Below, piece after piece: positions 12,969-22,036 of a stretch of 37,296 nucleotides of DNA. The notes below the pieces were generated by a model. It saw only the letters and a list, made by a program, of their open reading frames with translations. It searched no databases and had not been told where the DNA came from. Location: positions 1 to 37,296 of the forward strand of contig JADJBE010000014.1 of the NCBI GenBank assembly GCA_016703895.1. The letters are read 5' to 3'. The stretch comes from Pseudomonadota bacterium. GTDB taxonomy: Bacteria > Pseudomonadota > Gammaproteobacteria > Steroidobacterales > Steroidobacteraceae. The stretch's first letter is position 1; each line of letters starts with the position of its first letter. The position numbers and the translations under genes were made by a program.

Positions 12969-13232
12969 ATGGCTGAGAAGCCTAGACGGCCGAAAACAGG
13001 CGGCAGAGTGAAGGGCACGCCGAACAAGGTCAATGCCGAGCTTAAAGACATGATCCTTGGTGCGTTGAACGACGAGGGCGGGCAACAGTATCTGCGAACC
13101 CAAGCCAAGGAGAATCCGACAGCATTCCTGTCGTTAGTCGGAAAGGTCCTGCCAATGACAGTGCAGGGCGATACCAACAACCCGCTCACGTTCACCATCA
13201 CGACTGGTGTGCCTCGTGCTGCAGAAAATTGA
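12969..13232 (+). CDS. Terminase small subunit-like protein (DUF5681-type N-terminus)
   Basis: The 87-residue protein begins MAEKPRRPKTGGRVKGTPNK followed by VNAELKDMILGALNDEGG. The basic GGRxKGTPNK N-terminus and helical body are typical of the short small-terminase-like proteins of alphaproteobacterial phages. It should recognise phage DNA for packaging together with the large subunit, which starts 26 bases before its stop. At 87 residues it is shorter than classical small terminases (about 160). Assignment rests on motif plus position. Confidence 0.7.
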   Translation: MAEKPRRPKTGGRVKGTPNKVNAELKDMILGALNDEGGQQYLRTQAKENPTAFLSLVGKVLPMTVQGDTNNPLTFTITTGVPRAAEN

Positions 13233-14499
13233 CCTTGGATACCGTGCCCGCGACAAGTTCGTTCCATTCCATGCCCGCAAGCAGCGTTGGGCTTGCATTG
13301 TTGCCCATCGTCGCGCCGGCAAGACTGTCGCCTGCATCATGGATCTAGTGGACGCGGCCTTGCGCTGCGATAAACCAAACGCACGTTTTGCGTACATCGC
13401 ACCACATTACAATCAAGCCAAAGACGTCGCCTGGACATACCTGAAGCAGTACACGGCGCCGCTGCCGTACGTCGCGACCAATGAAAGCGAACTGCGGATT
13501 GACTTGCCGGCGAACGGAGCACGGCTCCGGCTTTATGGTGCCGACAACTACGACCGGATGCGTGGCGTCTACTTTGACGGCGTTATTCTAGACGAATACG
13601 CAGATATGGACCCGCGAGCTTGGTCGGAGGTTTTGCGTCCTGCCCTAAGCGATCGGAAGGGGTGGGCCACATTCATCGGCACGCCCAAGGGCAAAAATGC
13701 GTTTCAAGAAGTATTCGCTAGGGCCAAAACGGACCCGGACTGGTTCACGATGATGTTGCGGGCATCAGAAACCGGCCTTGTGGATGCTGAGGAACTGGCT
13801 GATGCCAGAAAGGCCATGTCTCCGGAACAGTTCGAGCAAGAATACGAGTGCTCGTTCGAGGCTGCTATTGTTGGAGCTTACTACGGTCGAGATATGGCGC
13901 AGGCCAGCGCAGATAGTCGGATCCGTTCAGTGCCGTGGGAGCCTTCAGAGCCGGTCTATACAGCATGGGATTTGGGGCTAGACGATGCGACCGCGATTTG
14001 GTTCGCACAGGTGGTCGGGTCTGAAATCAGGCTGATTGACTACTTTGAGACGAACAATACGCCGCTACGGGACATTCCACGTATTTTGATGAATGAGAAA
14101 CCGTACACCTACGCGGAACACTATCTGCCGCATGACGTGGAGGTACGAGAATTGATGTCTGGAACCAGCCGCAAGGCCAGTCTCGAGCAGCTTGGATTGC
14201 GGCCGATCACAGTGGCACAGCGCGTTGCTGTTGAAGACGGGATCAACGCAGTGCGAAATCTACTGCCCAAATGCTGGTTCGACGAAACAAAGGCCGCGCG
14301 CGGGATCGACTGCCTGAAACAGTATCAACGCGAATGGGATGAGAAGTTGAAGGTATTTCGCCCGCGCCCACTGCATGATTGGACCAGTCATGGGGCTGAT
14401 GCGTTTCGCTATCTGGCGATGATGCTTGAGCCTAAGGCAAAGCCGTCGAACTGGTCGTTCGGTACCGTCGGAGCATCTGCGGATTGGATGGGAATATGA
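13207..14499 (+). CDS. Terminase large subunit
   Basis: This is the packaging ATPase/nuclease, 430 residues from the GTG at 13207 (a second GTG at 13216 is also possible). It has a variant Walker A AHRRAGKT at 33-40, Walker B GVILDEY with Asp129/Glu130, and the coupling motif FIGTPKGKNAF. The C-terminal RNase H-like nuclease begins YTAWDLGLDDATAIW, with later acidic positions in HYLPHDVE and HGADAFRY. All expected motifs are present and the length is normal. It overlaps the small subunit gene and ends 17 bases before the portal start. Confidence 0.93.
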   Translation: MCLVLQKIDLGYRARDKFVPFHARKQRWACIVAHRRAGKTVACIMDLVDAALRCDKPNARFAYIAPHYNQAKDVAWTYLKQYTAPLPYVATNESELRIDLPANGARLRLYGADNYDRMRGVYFDGVILDEYADMDPRAWSEVLRPALSDRKGWATFIGTPKGKNAFQEVFARAKTDPDWFTMMLRASETGLVDAEELADARKAMSPEQFEQEYECSFEAAIVGAYYGRDMAQASADSRIRSVPWEPSEPVYTAWDLGLDDATAIWFAQVVGSEIRLIDYFETNNTPLRDIPRILMNEKPYTYAEHYLPHDVEVRELMSGTSRKASLEQLGLRPITVAQRVAVEDGINAVRNLLPKCWFDETKAARGIDCLKQYQREWDEKLKVFRPRPLHDWTSHGADAFRYLAMMLEPKAKPSNWSFGTVGASADWMGI

Positions 14500-14515
14500 A
14501 TCAGGTGTTGCTCTG

Positions 14516-16495
14516 ATGGATGATGTCGTTAAAGACGCCCGCGAAGCGTTGGCCACGGCCTACGAATACGATCGGAAGAACATCGAGCAAGCCGTAGAAG
14601 ATTTGCGCTTTACGGCCGGGTTTCAGTGGAGTGATGCGGCAAAGGCAGAGCGCAAAGGCCGCCCGATGATTACGATCAACCGATCAGGTCAGTTCCTGCG
14701 CCAGGTGTCTAACCCGATCCGACAGAATATGCCTGTCATCAAAGCGGAGCCAGATGGCGACGATGATGATGAGATTACCGAAATCGCAAACGGCCTGATG
14801 CGTCGTATCCAGTACAACTCAAGCGCTGCGCACGTCTACGCTGCGTCTGTGGAACACATGGTTGCCTGCGGAATCGGATGGATGCGGGTCGAGCATGACT
14901 ATGCAGACGAGGAAGCATTCGAGCAGGAAATTCGCATCAAGCGCGTGTTCGATCCGTTGAGCGTCTACGCTGATCCGGCCAGTCGCGAACCTGCCCGCAA
15001 TGATATGGGGTGGTGTGTTGTCTCTCAGATGTTGCCCATCAAGGCGTTCAAGAAACGTTATCCCAAGGCCGCTCCTATCAGTGTCGATTCAGAACGTAAT
15101 GACGGGCACTATCTCACGTGGAGCAATGGCGACTATGTGCGGATTGCCGAGTTCTGGCGGCGCAAGGAGATGGAGCGCGAGATTGCGCTTCTGGCCAACG
15201 GCGAAACCTACGAGTTGACGGACCGAGGCCGTAAAGACGTCCAGGAGTTGATCCAGTCTGGATACATCCTGACAACGCGTAAGGTGAAGGGTTACACCGT
15301 CGATATGGTCAAGGTGACAGGACAGGAGACACTAGAAGACCCGTACAATTGTCCGTCAAAATGGATACCGATCATCCCGGTCGTTGGTGCCGAGATTCCG
15401 CTGGACGATGGTGTTTATCGTCATGGCCTCATTCGGTTCCAACGTGAACCACAGCAGTTGCACAATTATTTCATGAGCGTTGCGGCCGAAACGTTGGCGC
15501 AACAGCCCAAAGCGCCATACCTCGTTACGACAAAGCAGATCGAGAGGTACAAGTCGGTGTGGGATAATGCGAACCGAAATCAAACACCTTATCTGCCCTA
15601 TGATGCCGATGCGTCAGCAGGTGGACCGCCGCAGCGCATTGCTCCACCGCCGTTGCCAGCAGGGCTGATACAGATGGCGCAGATGCTGGCGGACGACATG
15701 AAGGCAACGACTGGAATTTACGATGCATCGTTGGGTGCCAGGTCTAATGAAACGAGTGGCGTTGCCATTACGGCTCGCGAAGAGCAGGGCAATACTGCCA
15801 CGTTCCATTTCGTTGATAATCTGGAACACTCTCTAGAGCACATGGGGCGTGTCATTCTCGACATGATCCCCAAAGTCTACGACAGCGAGCGAACGCTGAA
15901 GCTGGTCATGGAAGACGACACGGAAAAGACTGTAACCGTTAATCGCTCGATGTTCCAAGCCGGTGATACGGAGTTCAAGCACAACGACCTTTCGAAGATG
16001 AAGTTCAAGTCGGTTCGTGTGACGCTTGGTCCGAATTATGCGTCCCGTCGGACTGAGGCGGTGCAACAAATGGTGCAGTTGGTGCAAGCCTTCCCGCAGG
16101 TTGGTGCCGTCGGGGCAGATTTGATCGTCAAGAACATGGATTTCGACGGGTCGGAACAGCTGGCGGAGCGCTTGCGCGCAACGTTGCCGCCGCAGGTCGT
16201 CCAGGCCACAGACCCAGAGGCCGCCCAGGCGATGCAACCGCCCCCCGATCCTATGGCCGAGGCGCAAGCACAAGGTGCAATGCGGATGATGGAAGCGCAA
16301 GGGTCGGAAGCCGAGGCCAAGGCGCAAGAAGCACAAGCCAGAGCGGCGAGTGCTACTCAGGGCGTTGAGGTTGACGCCCTGCAAGCGGCCGAGACGCTCG
16401 AAGGTACGCGCCTGGACAACGAATTGAAGCGTAAAAAGTTGAGTGAACCGCCGCCGCAGGCCAACAGGCCAGCTGGATCAGATGCCCGCCCCTAA
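14516..16495 (+). CDS. P22-like portal protein
   Basis: This is the dodecameric ring at the packaging vertex, 659 residues (P22 gp1 is about 725). The start is the ATG of MDDVVKDAREALATAYEYDR, preceded by CAGGTG; the frame is open further upstream inside the terminase gene. Family features are the N-terminal FTAGFQWSDAAKAERKGRPM, TINRSGQFLRQVSNPIRQN, RVFDPLSVYADPASR, and the central GIYDASLGARSNETSGVAI, a highly conserved portal signature. The C-terminal 120 residues form Ala/Gln/Glu-rich helices (barrel-like). Its end overlaps a terminator hairpin. Confidence 0.93.
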   Translation: MDDVVKDAREALATAYEYDRKNIEQAVEDLRFTAGFQWSDAAKAERKGRPMITINRSGQFLRQVSNPIRQNMPVIKAEPDGDDDDEITEIANGLMRRIQYNSSAAHVYAASVEHMVACGIGWMRVEHDYADEEAFEQEIRIKRVFDPLSVYADPASREPARNDMGWCVVSQMLPIKAFKKRYPKAAPISVDSERNDGHYLTWSNGDYVRIAEFWRRKEMEREIALLANGETYELTDRGRKDVQELIQSGYILTTRKVKGYTVDMVKVTGQETLEDPYNCPSKWIPIIPVVGAEIPLDDGVYRHGLIRFQREPQQLHNYFMSVAAETLAQQPKAPYLVTTKQIERYKSVWDNANRNQTPYLPYDADASAGGPPQRIAPPPLPAGLIQMAQMLADDMKATTGIYDASLGARSNETSGVAITAREEQGNTATFHFVDNLEHSLEHMGRVILDMIPKVYDSERTLKLVMEDDTEKTVTVNRSMFQAGDTEFKHNDLSKMKFKSVRVTLGPNYASRRTEAVQQMVQLVQAFPQVGAVGADLIVKNMDFDGSEQLAERLRATLPPQVVQATDPEAAQAMQPPPDPMAEAQAQGAMRMMEAQGSEAEAKAQEAQARAASATQGVEVDALQAAETLEGTRLDNELKRKKLSEPPPQANRPAGSDARP

Positions 16496-16508
16496 GGCGG
16501 GTTTTTTT
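16485..16508 (+). terminator. Strong rho-independent terminator between portal and scaffold genes
   Basis: CCCGCC-CCTAA-GGCGGG followed by seven T. The portal stop codon lies in the loop. The stem is short but perfect and the T-tract ideal. It sits inside the late operon, so it may lower or gate expression relative to the genes downstream, unless antitermination overrides it. Confidence 0.8.
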
Positions 16509-16519
16509 ATGGGAAAACC

Positions 16520-17389
16520 ATGAGCGATATGACCATCCCGGCCGCCAATGAGGCGAGCACGGATACCGCTGCGCCGCAGGTTACGACGCAAGAGACGACA
16601 CACGAGCAGGACGCACCGCAGGCCGATAAAGGCCAAGCCGGAGAACCGCAGGCGAAACCAGAGGCGAAAGCCGATGAGCCGCCCGCTGGACGCGAAGACG
16701 TTCCTGAAGGAGAGCAGCCGAAGACGTGGAAGGAGAAGAAGCAGGAGCGCAACCGCCAACGCTGGCAGGAATACAAATCGGCGCGGGAGGTTATGCCGCG
16801 CCGGCTTGAAATGCTGGAAAAGGAAGTTGCACGCCTCAAAGGTGGCGATCCGCCAGACTTCACGCAGATCGCAGACCCCAATGAGGAACTCGCCGAACGC
16901 ACTGCCTGGAAAGTCCGGCAGGCGAACGCGAAAGAAGCTTCTGACCGGCTTGAAAGCGAGCGTGAGGCGATCGCCTATGAGCATCACCAAAAGCTTGCTG
17001 CCGCTTGGGCCGAAACCGTCGAATCCGCTCGGGAAACCATGCCTGATTTCGATCAGGTTTTTACAAGCGACACGCCAGTCCACGAGCGCGCTGTGCGTCA
17101 TATCGCGGAAAGCGATATGGGCGCAGAGATTGCGTATTATCTCGGCAAAAACCCGCAGGAAGCCGCATCGCTGTATCAATCATTCGCCAGTGATCCAGCT
17201 CGCGCACTGAAAGAGTTCGGCAAGCTGGAGGCCAAATTGAGCCGCCCGACTGCCGCTAAACCCACATCAGCCCCACGACCGGCAGCGCCTATCAGTGGCG
17301 GTGTGACGCCCGTTGGCTTCTTCGACCCTGACAAGGGTGGAGTTGGCGACATGGCGGCATATCTGCGCACCAAGGGCGTGATCCGCTAG
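16520..17389 (+). CDS. Scaffolding protein
   Basis: The 289-residue protein lies between portal and coat, the position of P22 gp8. The first 75 residues are acidic, Gln/Ala/Pro-rich and disordered. Residues about 70-110 are a highly charged helix (KTWKEKKQERNRQRWQEYKS), followed by coiled coil (RLEMLEKEVARLKGG) and helical segments. The end GGVGDMAAYLRTKGVIR is typical for scaffold-like proteins in this lineage. It should direct procapsid assembly and leave before maturation. No catalytic protease motif is visible. Confidence 0.7.
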   Translation: MSDMTIPAANEASTDTAAPQVTTQETTHEQDAPQADKGQAGEPQAKPEAKADEPPAGREDVPEGEQPKTWKEKKQERNRQRWQEYKSAREVMPRRLEMLEKEVARLKGGDPPDFTQIADPNEELAERTAWKVRQANAKEASDRLESEREAIAYEHHQKLAAAWAETVESARETMPDFDQVFTSDTPVHERAVRHIAESDMGAEIAYYLGKNPQEAASLYQSFASDPARALKEFGKLEAKLSRPTAAKPTSAPRPAAPISGGVTPVGFFDPDKGGVGDMAAYLRTKGVIR

Positions 17390-17415
17390 GGGCCTCATCA
17401 TCTGAGGAAACAGAA

Positions 17416-18651
17416 ATGTCGAACACGACACTGACGGCGGACATCGTAGCAAAGTCCGCGCTGCCGATCCTTGAGAACGAATTGGGCTGGGTGAACCAGC
17501 TCTACCGTGCGCCCGAGGAAGAGTTCTCCAAAAGCGTCAACGGCTACAAGGTCGGGGACGAGATTTCAATCCGGCGTCCGGCTGATTTTACGGTGCGTAC
17601 TGGCCCCACTCTTTCAACCCAAGATGTGATCGAGGGCAAGACGACGTTGAAAGTCGATCAGCAGATCGGCGTTGATTTTGAGTTCTCGTCAACCGACCTG
17701 ACGCTCAAAATCGAAGACCTTGCAGAGCGGGTCATGAAGCCGGCGATGATGAGTATCGTCAATCACATTGCGGCGGATTGTGCGTCTCAGATGTACTCCG
17801 GGTTTTATAACTGGGTTGGTACGCCGGGGCAGATCGTCAACAGCTATGCGGACTTCGCCAGGGGACCAGAGCGTTTGACCGAAATGTCAGTCCCCTATGA
17901 TGGGCGCATTGCGTTGCTGGCGCCGTCGGATAACTGGGGCCTGATTGGTAGTCAGACGAACCTATTCAACGGCGGGCTTGTATCGTCTGCATATACAGAC
18001 GGGCGCCTTGGTAAGGTGGGCGGCTGCGAGACGTTTGAATCGCAGGTAGCGCCAAGTCATACGACCGGTACCCGTGACAACACAAGCCCGCTTGTTAACG
18101 GTGCTGATCAGAACGTCACCTACGACACCGCAAAGAATACGTGGTCGCAAAGTTTGATTTGCGACGGCTTCGATGCGTCATCGACGGTGAAGAAAGGTGA
18201 TGTGTTCACGATCGCCGGTGTCTACATGGTCAACCAGCGCACAAAGGCAAGTACCGGCATCCTGCAACAGTTTGTTGCGACGGCTGACGGTACGGCTACC
18301 GCCGGCGCTCTTACCATGACGATCTCGCCGCCTATCATCATCGCCGGCCCGCATCAGACTGTTGACGCAAAGCCCGCGGACAACGCGGCTCTGACCTTTG
18401 TTGGCGATCCTTCCACGACTTACAAGCAGTCGATGGCATTCCACAAGAACGCAATGGCACTGGCTTGCGTCCCGATGGAGTTGCCGGCAGCTGCTTACGG
18501 GTCTGCACGTCGTTCGTACAAGGGGTTTTCGGTTCGCGTTATCCCGATCTACGACGGGACAAACGACATCAGCAAATGGCGTTTGGATATGCTGTATGGG
18601 CGCAAGTTGATTGACCCGCGCACCGGTCTCCGCCTCAGCGGAACGGCATAA
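17416..18651 (+). CDS. Major capsid protein, P22 coat (gp5) type
   Basis: The 411-residue protein has an HK97-like fold in the P22-coat family. It begins MSNTTLTADIVAKSALPILE with ENELGWVNQLYRAPEEEF. It has the conserved GDEISIRRPADFTVRTG, the DLTLKIEDLAERVMKPAM helix, and an inserted domain in the middle (DQNVTYDTAKNTWSQSLICD region) where P22 coat has its I-domain. It ends RRSYKGFSVRVIPIYDGTND and DMLYGRKLIDPRTGLRLSG. The ribosome site is TGAGGAAACAGA. Length matches P22 gp5 (430) closely. Confidence 0.93.
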   Translation: MSNTTLTADIVAKSALPILENELGWVNQLYRAPEEEFSKSVNGYKVGDEISIRRPADFTVRTGPTLSTQDVIEGKTTLKVDQQIGVDFEFSSTDLTLKIEDLAERVMKPAMMSIVNHIAADCASQMYSGFYNWVGTPGQIVNSYADFARGPERLTEMSVPYDGRIALLAPSDNWGLIGSQTNLFNGGLVSSAYTDGRLGKVGGCETFESQVAPSHTTGTRDNTSPLVNGADQNVTYDTAKNTWSQSLICDGFDASSTVKKGDVFTIAGVYMVNQRTKASTGILQQFVATADGTATAGALTMTISPPIIIAGPHQTVDAKPADNAALTFVGDPSTTYKQSMAFHKNAMALACVPMELPAAAYGSARRSYKGFSVRVIPIYDGTNDISKWRLDMLYGRKLIDPRTGLRLSGTA

Positions 18652-18660
18652 GCAATAAAA

Positions 18661-18684
18661 GGGTGGGGTTCAACAGCCCCACCC
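18661..18684 (+). terminator. GC-rich hairpin after the coat gene
   Basis: GGGTGGGG and CCCCACCC form an 8-bp stem with an 8-base loop nine bases after the coat stop. There is no T-tract downstream (CAACACAAGG), so it may act as a 3' stabiliser of the abundant coat mRNA or a weak pause rather than a terminator. Confidence 0.5.
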
Positions 18685-18701
18685 CAACACAAGGAGTGGC
18701 A

Positions 18702-18872
18702 ATGAATATTCCTGCATCGTTGAGGCGTAAATACTCATGGGGTCCTGTACCGCAATGGGAATTGGACAATCTGGAAGCGGCCAAACCTGAGCCTAAGCGG
18801 CGCGGGCGGCCATCCAAGCAAGCAGAAGGCGACCATGGCGACAGCACAGCAGATAGCGACCCGAGCACTTAG
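18702..18872 (+). CDS. Small basic/acidic protein between coat and gp4-like genes
   Basis: The 56-residue protein begins MNIPASLRRKYSWGPVPQWE and contains the AT-hook-like PKRRGRPSKQ, ending in an acidic tail (GDHGDSTADSDPST). An AAGGAG ribosome site lies five bases before the ATG. The RGRP core could bind the minor groove of DNA. Similar small proteins occur at this position in related phages without known role. It overlaps the next gene by 38 bases. Confidence 0.6.
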   Translation: MNIPASLRRKYSWGPVPQWELDNLEAAKPEPKRRGRPSKQAEGDHGDSTADSDPST

Positions 18873-19416
18873 ACGCATCCGCGTTATCGCTGTCGACGAA
18901 ACACCATCCGCTGCGGATATGGACACGGCATCGGAAGCGCTCAACGCTATGATTGCGTCGTGGGAAGCCAAGGGCTTGTCCGGAGATACATTGCCGCTTG
19001 ATGCACGGTTCGAACAGGCCGTTGTTGCCATGCTCGCTGTGCGCTTGGCCGATGAGTATGGCAAAGAGCCGACAGCGGTTCTCGCGCGCGATGCCGATGA
19101 CGGGTGGAGCGATTTGCGCGCTGCATTCTTCGCAGTACCGTTATCGCAGTTTGACGCAGGCGTTAAAGCGACAGCTCAGGACGCCCCAGGAACCGTAACG
19201 CTGCTTGGCAATGATCCACTGCCTTATGGAGTGTGGCAGTCGGGATCGACTTATTACGTGCGCCAAGTGGTCGTTTGGAATGGCAACGTCTATGAGTGCG
19301 CAACGCCTGGGACAAGCGGAACGACTGGACCAGCCGGCACGTCCTCAGAGATCACGGATGGCACAGTGACGTGGGTTTGGCGACGTTCAACTGGTATAAT
19401 CACGGTGGGGAACTAA
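18835..19416 (+). CDS. P22 gp4-like head completion / tail accessory factor with C-terminal extension
   Basis: The first 115 residues (MATAQQIATRALRRIRVIAV; AALNAMIASWEAKGL-like helix pattern) match the gp4 family that plugs the portal ring after packaging. Residues 125-193 add a compact aromatic module (GVWQSGSTYYVRQVVVWNGN, YECATPGTSGTTGP) resembling the small carbohydrate-binding repeats (CBM5/12-like) attached to virion proteins. The extension is not in P22 gp4 and suggests a surface-exposed sugar-binding knob near the tail. 193 residues total. Its stop overlaps the next ATG (TAATG). Confidence 0.8.
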   Translation: MATAQQIATRALRRIRVIAVDETPSAADMDTASEALNAMIASWEAKGLSGDTLPLDARFEQAVVAMLAVRLADEYGKEPTAVLARDADDGWSDLRAAFFAVPLSQFDAGVKATAQDAPGTVTLLGNDPLPYGVWQSGSTYYVRQVVVWNGNVYECATPGTSGTTGPAGTSSEITDGTVTWVWRRSTGIITVGN

Positions 19417-20825
19417 TGCCAAATCCAATCCCCCTCTCTCTCAACGCCAAATCCGCCCCGGCTCGATTCCAGCAAGGCGGGACAGCGCGCCTGGTGAACG
19501 GTTTCGCTGAGACGATTGGCGAGGAAGGCCGGGTTACATTCGCACTGTACTGCGCTGATGGGTTGCAGGGTTTTGCCAGGCTTGAGGGAATCGCCACCGG
19601 TATTCGTGCAGCGCTTGAAGTTGATGGTGCGCTTTACGTTGTGGCGGGCACGCAGCTTTGGAAAATCCAGAGCAACGGCATCAGCACATCATTGGGGTCA
19701 ATGTCGATCAGCGGGTCAGCGCAGGTCTACATGGTGCGCAACCGGCGCTCAACGCCAGACGTTACGATTGCCTGCGATGGCGTCATGTACAATTACCGCA
19801 CGTCGCTGCAACAGGTGACGGATGCTGACTTGCTCGCCCCGCTTAGCCTGACTGTTGTTGATGGCATAGTTATCATCGGCACTGTGGACAACAAATGGCA
19901 GGCCGGCGAAATCGATGATGCGCTATCGTGGGATGCACTGAGTTTTGAGCGTGCTGACGCCAGTCCTGATCCAGTTGTCAGGGTGTTCAATCGTCAAAAT
20001 GAGTTGATGATTTTGGGAACGCTCACATGTGAGTTTTGGGCCAACGCCGGTCTGGCCGACGGTACAGGGTTCGCGCGCACCACTGTGATGGACCTGGGTT
20101 GCCTATCTGCGAACAGCGTGGCGCGGTTGGATCAGACCGTTGCCTGGGTAGCGCATGACCGCACAGTGAGACTGTTGCAGGGCTATTCCGGACAGCGGAT
20201 TTCAACGCCCGCGGTTGAGCGCGATATCGAGGCGCTTGCCGACAAGAGGACCATTCAGGCCACGAGCTGGACCCGCGACGGCCACTCCTACTATCAAATC
20301 AGCACGGACAAATGGACGTGGGTTTATGACAGCCAATATGGCTGGTCTAACCGAGAGAGTTACGGGCGGAGCAGCTGGCGCATTTCCACTGTCACTGAGG
20401 CATTCGGCAAGGTCATTGCCGGCGATCGTGACAGCCCCAATCTCTACGAGATGGGACAATCATTCGCTGACGAGGCCGGCGATCCGCTTATCTTTAGCGT
20501 GACATTGCCGCCCGTATCGGCCTACCCGCACCCGGTTACGCTCCATGCGCTGCATATCGATGTGGAGCGTGGTGTTGGAACGGGTACGGGCAATGCGCAG
20601 GACATCAATCCAGAGATCATGCTGGAATGGTCGAAGGACGGCGGCGCGACGTTCGTTGGCACACGCACCCTGACGCTAGGCCAGCAAGGAAAACGTCTGA
20701 CGCGCGTTGTGGCGCGCCGTCTCGGGCAGTCACTCTTGGGGTTCACGCTGCGTATCTCGTGCTCAGCCAAGGTGGCACGGGCGCTGTATGGCGTCTATGC
20801 CGAGATTGAGAAGGACGCAGCATGA
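19416..20825 (+). CDS. P22 gp10-like packaged DNA stabilisation / tail hub protein
   Basis: The 469-residue protein begins MPNPIPLSLNAKSAPARFQQ. Family features are GGTARLVNGFAETIGEEGR, the beta-propeller-like repeats with GALYVVAGTQLWKI and VVDGIVIIGTVDNKWQ, the ELMILGTLTCEFWANAG segment, AWVAHDRTVRLLQGYSGQRI and the KWTWVYDSQYGWSNRESYG block. P22 gp10 is about 472 residues, so the length fits. It forms the hub below gp4. Coupled to both neighbours by overlaps. Confidence 0.88.
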   Translation: MPNPIPLSLNAKSAPARFQQGGTARLVNGFAETIGEEGRVTFALYCADGLQGFARLEGIATGIRAALEVDGALYVVAGTQLWKIQSNGISTSLGSMSISGSAQVYMVRNRRSTPDVTIACDGVMYNYRTSLQQVTDADLLAPLSLTVVDGIVIIGTVDNKWQAGEIDDALSWDALSFERADASPDPVVRVFNRQNELMILGTLTCEFWANAGLADGTGFARTTVMDLGCLSANSVARLDQTVAWVAHDRTVRLLQGYSGQRISTPAVERDIEALADKRTIQATSWTRDGHSYYQISTDKWTWVYDSQYGWSNRESYGRSSWRISTVTEAFGKVIAGDRDSPNLYEMGQSFADEAGDPLIFSVTLPPVSAYPHPVTLHALHIDVERGVGTGTGNAQDINPEIMLEWSKDGGATFVGTRTLTLGQQGKRLTRVVARRLGQSLLGFTLRISCSAKVARALYGVYAEIEKDAA

Positions 20826-21262
20826 GCGACATCAGCCCATCTGGCGTACCGGGAGACGAAACGTTCTACCGCTTTATCGTTGAGGAAAAGCGCCGGAATG
20901 CGCGAAACGCAAAAGATTTGACCGGCAAAGCAACGCTCACGCAGACGTGGGAACAGTCCTGGCTTATCCAGTATCCCGACGATGGTGACTACCGCGTTGT
21001 GGTGAATTCAGCCGTTGCGCGCAACATCACAGACGTAACGACAGTCTGCACCACGGGTACTGCCACTCTGACCGTGAAAATCAACGCTACGGCGTTGGGT
21101 GGATCCGCAAACAGCGTCTCGACCTCGGAACAATCGCAGTCCCACACTGGTTCCAACTCGGTTTCAATCGGTGACGATGTGGTTCTGACGTTTTCCAGCA
21201 CGTCTGGCGCTGAGAATGTGAGCGTTAAAATCTCCGGCACACTCGCGCTGGCCGCGTCATGA
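20822..21262 (+). CDS. Small tail-hub associated phage protein
   Basis: The 146-residue protein begins MSDISPSGVPGDETFYRFIV. It has an N-terminal helix (EEKRRNARNAKDLTGKATLT) and a beta-rich, Ser/Thr-rich C-terminal half (TGTATLTVKINATALGGSAN) resembling a small beta-sandwich. It is the gene after gp10, where P22 has the gp26 needle, but the sequence lacks the long heptad repeats of gp26. A tail-tip or fibre-attachment role is possible. ATGA overlap upstream and downstream. Confidence 0.6.
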   Translation: MSDISPSGVPGDETFYRFIVEEKRRNARNAKDLTGKATLTQTWEQSWLIQYPDDGDYRVVVNSAVARNITDVTTVCTTGTATLTVKINATALGGSANSVSTSEQSQSHTGSNSVSIGDDVVLTFSSTSGAENVSVKISGTLALAAS

Positions 21263-22002
21263 TCTTTTCAGGCGGCGTGATTGGTGGGGCGAGGCCTGCG
21301 CAGGGCGTTACGTTTGGGTCTGGGGCGTACATGCTTCGCGGCGCGTTGGCGGGTGTCGGTGATGGGTACACTGGGGTGATTTCGTTTTGGTTTAAAGTCC
21401 CATCATCAGGAGTGTTCCGTGAATTGTTTGCAGGGAGTCCCGACCTAACTTGGAATGGCGCTGTGTACGCGCGATTAGGCAATACCGGTTGGGTTAACAT
21501 GGTGTGTACAAGCACCGATCGAAACACGACGAGAGTATCTATAGCTACGAACTACGCTCAATCTAATGGGGTAAATGAGTGGTACCACATCGTGGCGTCA
21601 TGGAATTCTGGGACTGGCAACAGATTAATGTATGTGAACGGTGCGTCCGCAGCAGGGGCCTCTACAGGAACCAACGGCATTATCAGGTACAACAACGCCT
21701 ATTGGGCGCTTGGGAAGCAGTTAGATAACACCGATTATTTCGGTCCTGGCGCTTCAATGGCGGAATTTTTCTTCGCGCCCAACCAATTCATTGATTTAAC
21801 CGTCGCGTCTAATCGCGAAAAATTTCTGCGCCCTAATGGCAAGCCAGCGTTCCTGGGGCGCAATGGCGAGAAGCCGCTTGGCGTATCTCCGTCGATTTAC
21901 CTCACGGGACCTGCATCAACGTTCGGCACAAACTACGGCACTGGCGGAGACTTCACGCCCTACGGAACTTTCACGGACGAGGGTTCCGCCGTCACTCTGT
22001 GA
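21259..22002 (+). CDS. Concanavalin/LamG-like lectin-domain virion protein
   Basis: The 247-residue protein begins MIFSGGVIGGARPAQGVTFG. Residues 40-190 have the LamG/Concanavalin-A jelly-roll pattern: GVISFWFKVPSS, then NEWYHIVASWNSGTGNRLMY followed by VNG, and the closing MAEFFFAPNQFIDLT. The C-terminus (GEKPLGVSPSIYLTGPASTF) is common in phage surface proteins. It probably binds glycans as a decoration or tail lectin. It is coupled to the preceding gene. Confidence 0.75.
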   Translation: MIFSGGVIGGARPAQGVTFGSGAYMLRGALAGVGDGYTGVISFWFKVPSSGVFRELFAGSPDLTWNGAVYARLGNTGWVNMVCTSTDRNTTRVSIATNYAQSNGVNEWYHIVASWNSGTGNRLMYVNGASAAGASTGTNGIIRYNNAYWALGKQLDNTDYFGPGASMAEFFFAPNQFIDLTVASNREKFLRPNGKPAFLGRNGEKPLGVSPSIYLTGPASTFGTNYGTGGDFTPYGTFTDEGSAVTL

Positions 22003-22036
22003 CGCATCCACAAAATCGAACTATTAGGAGCAACGC

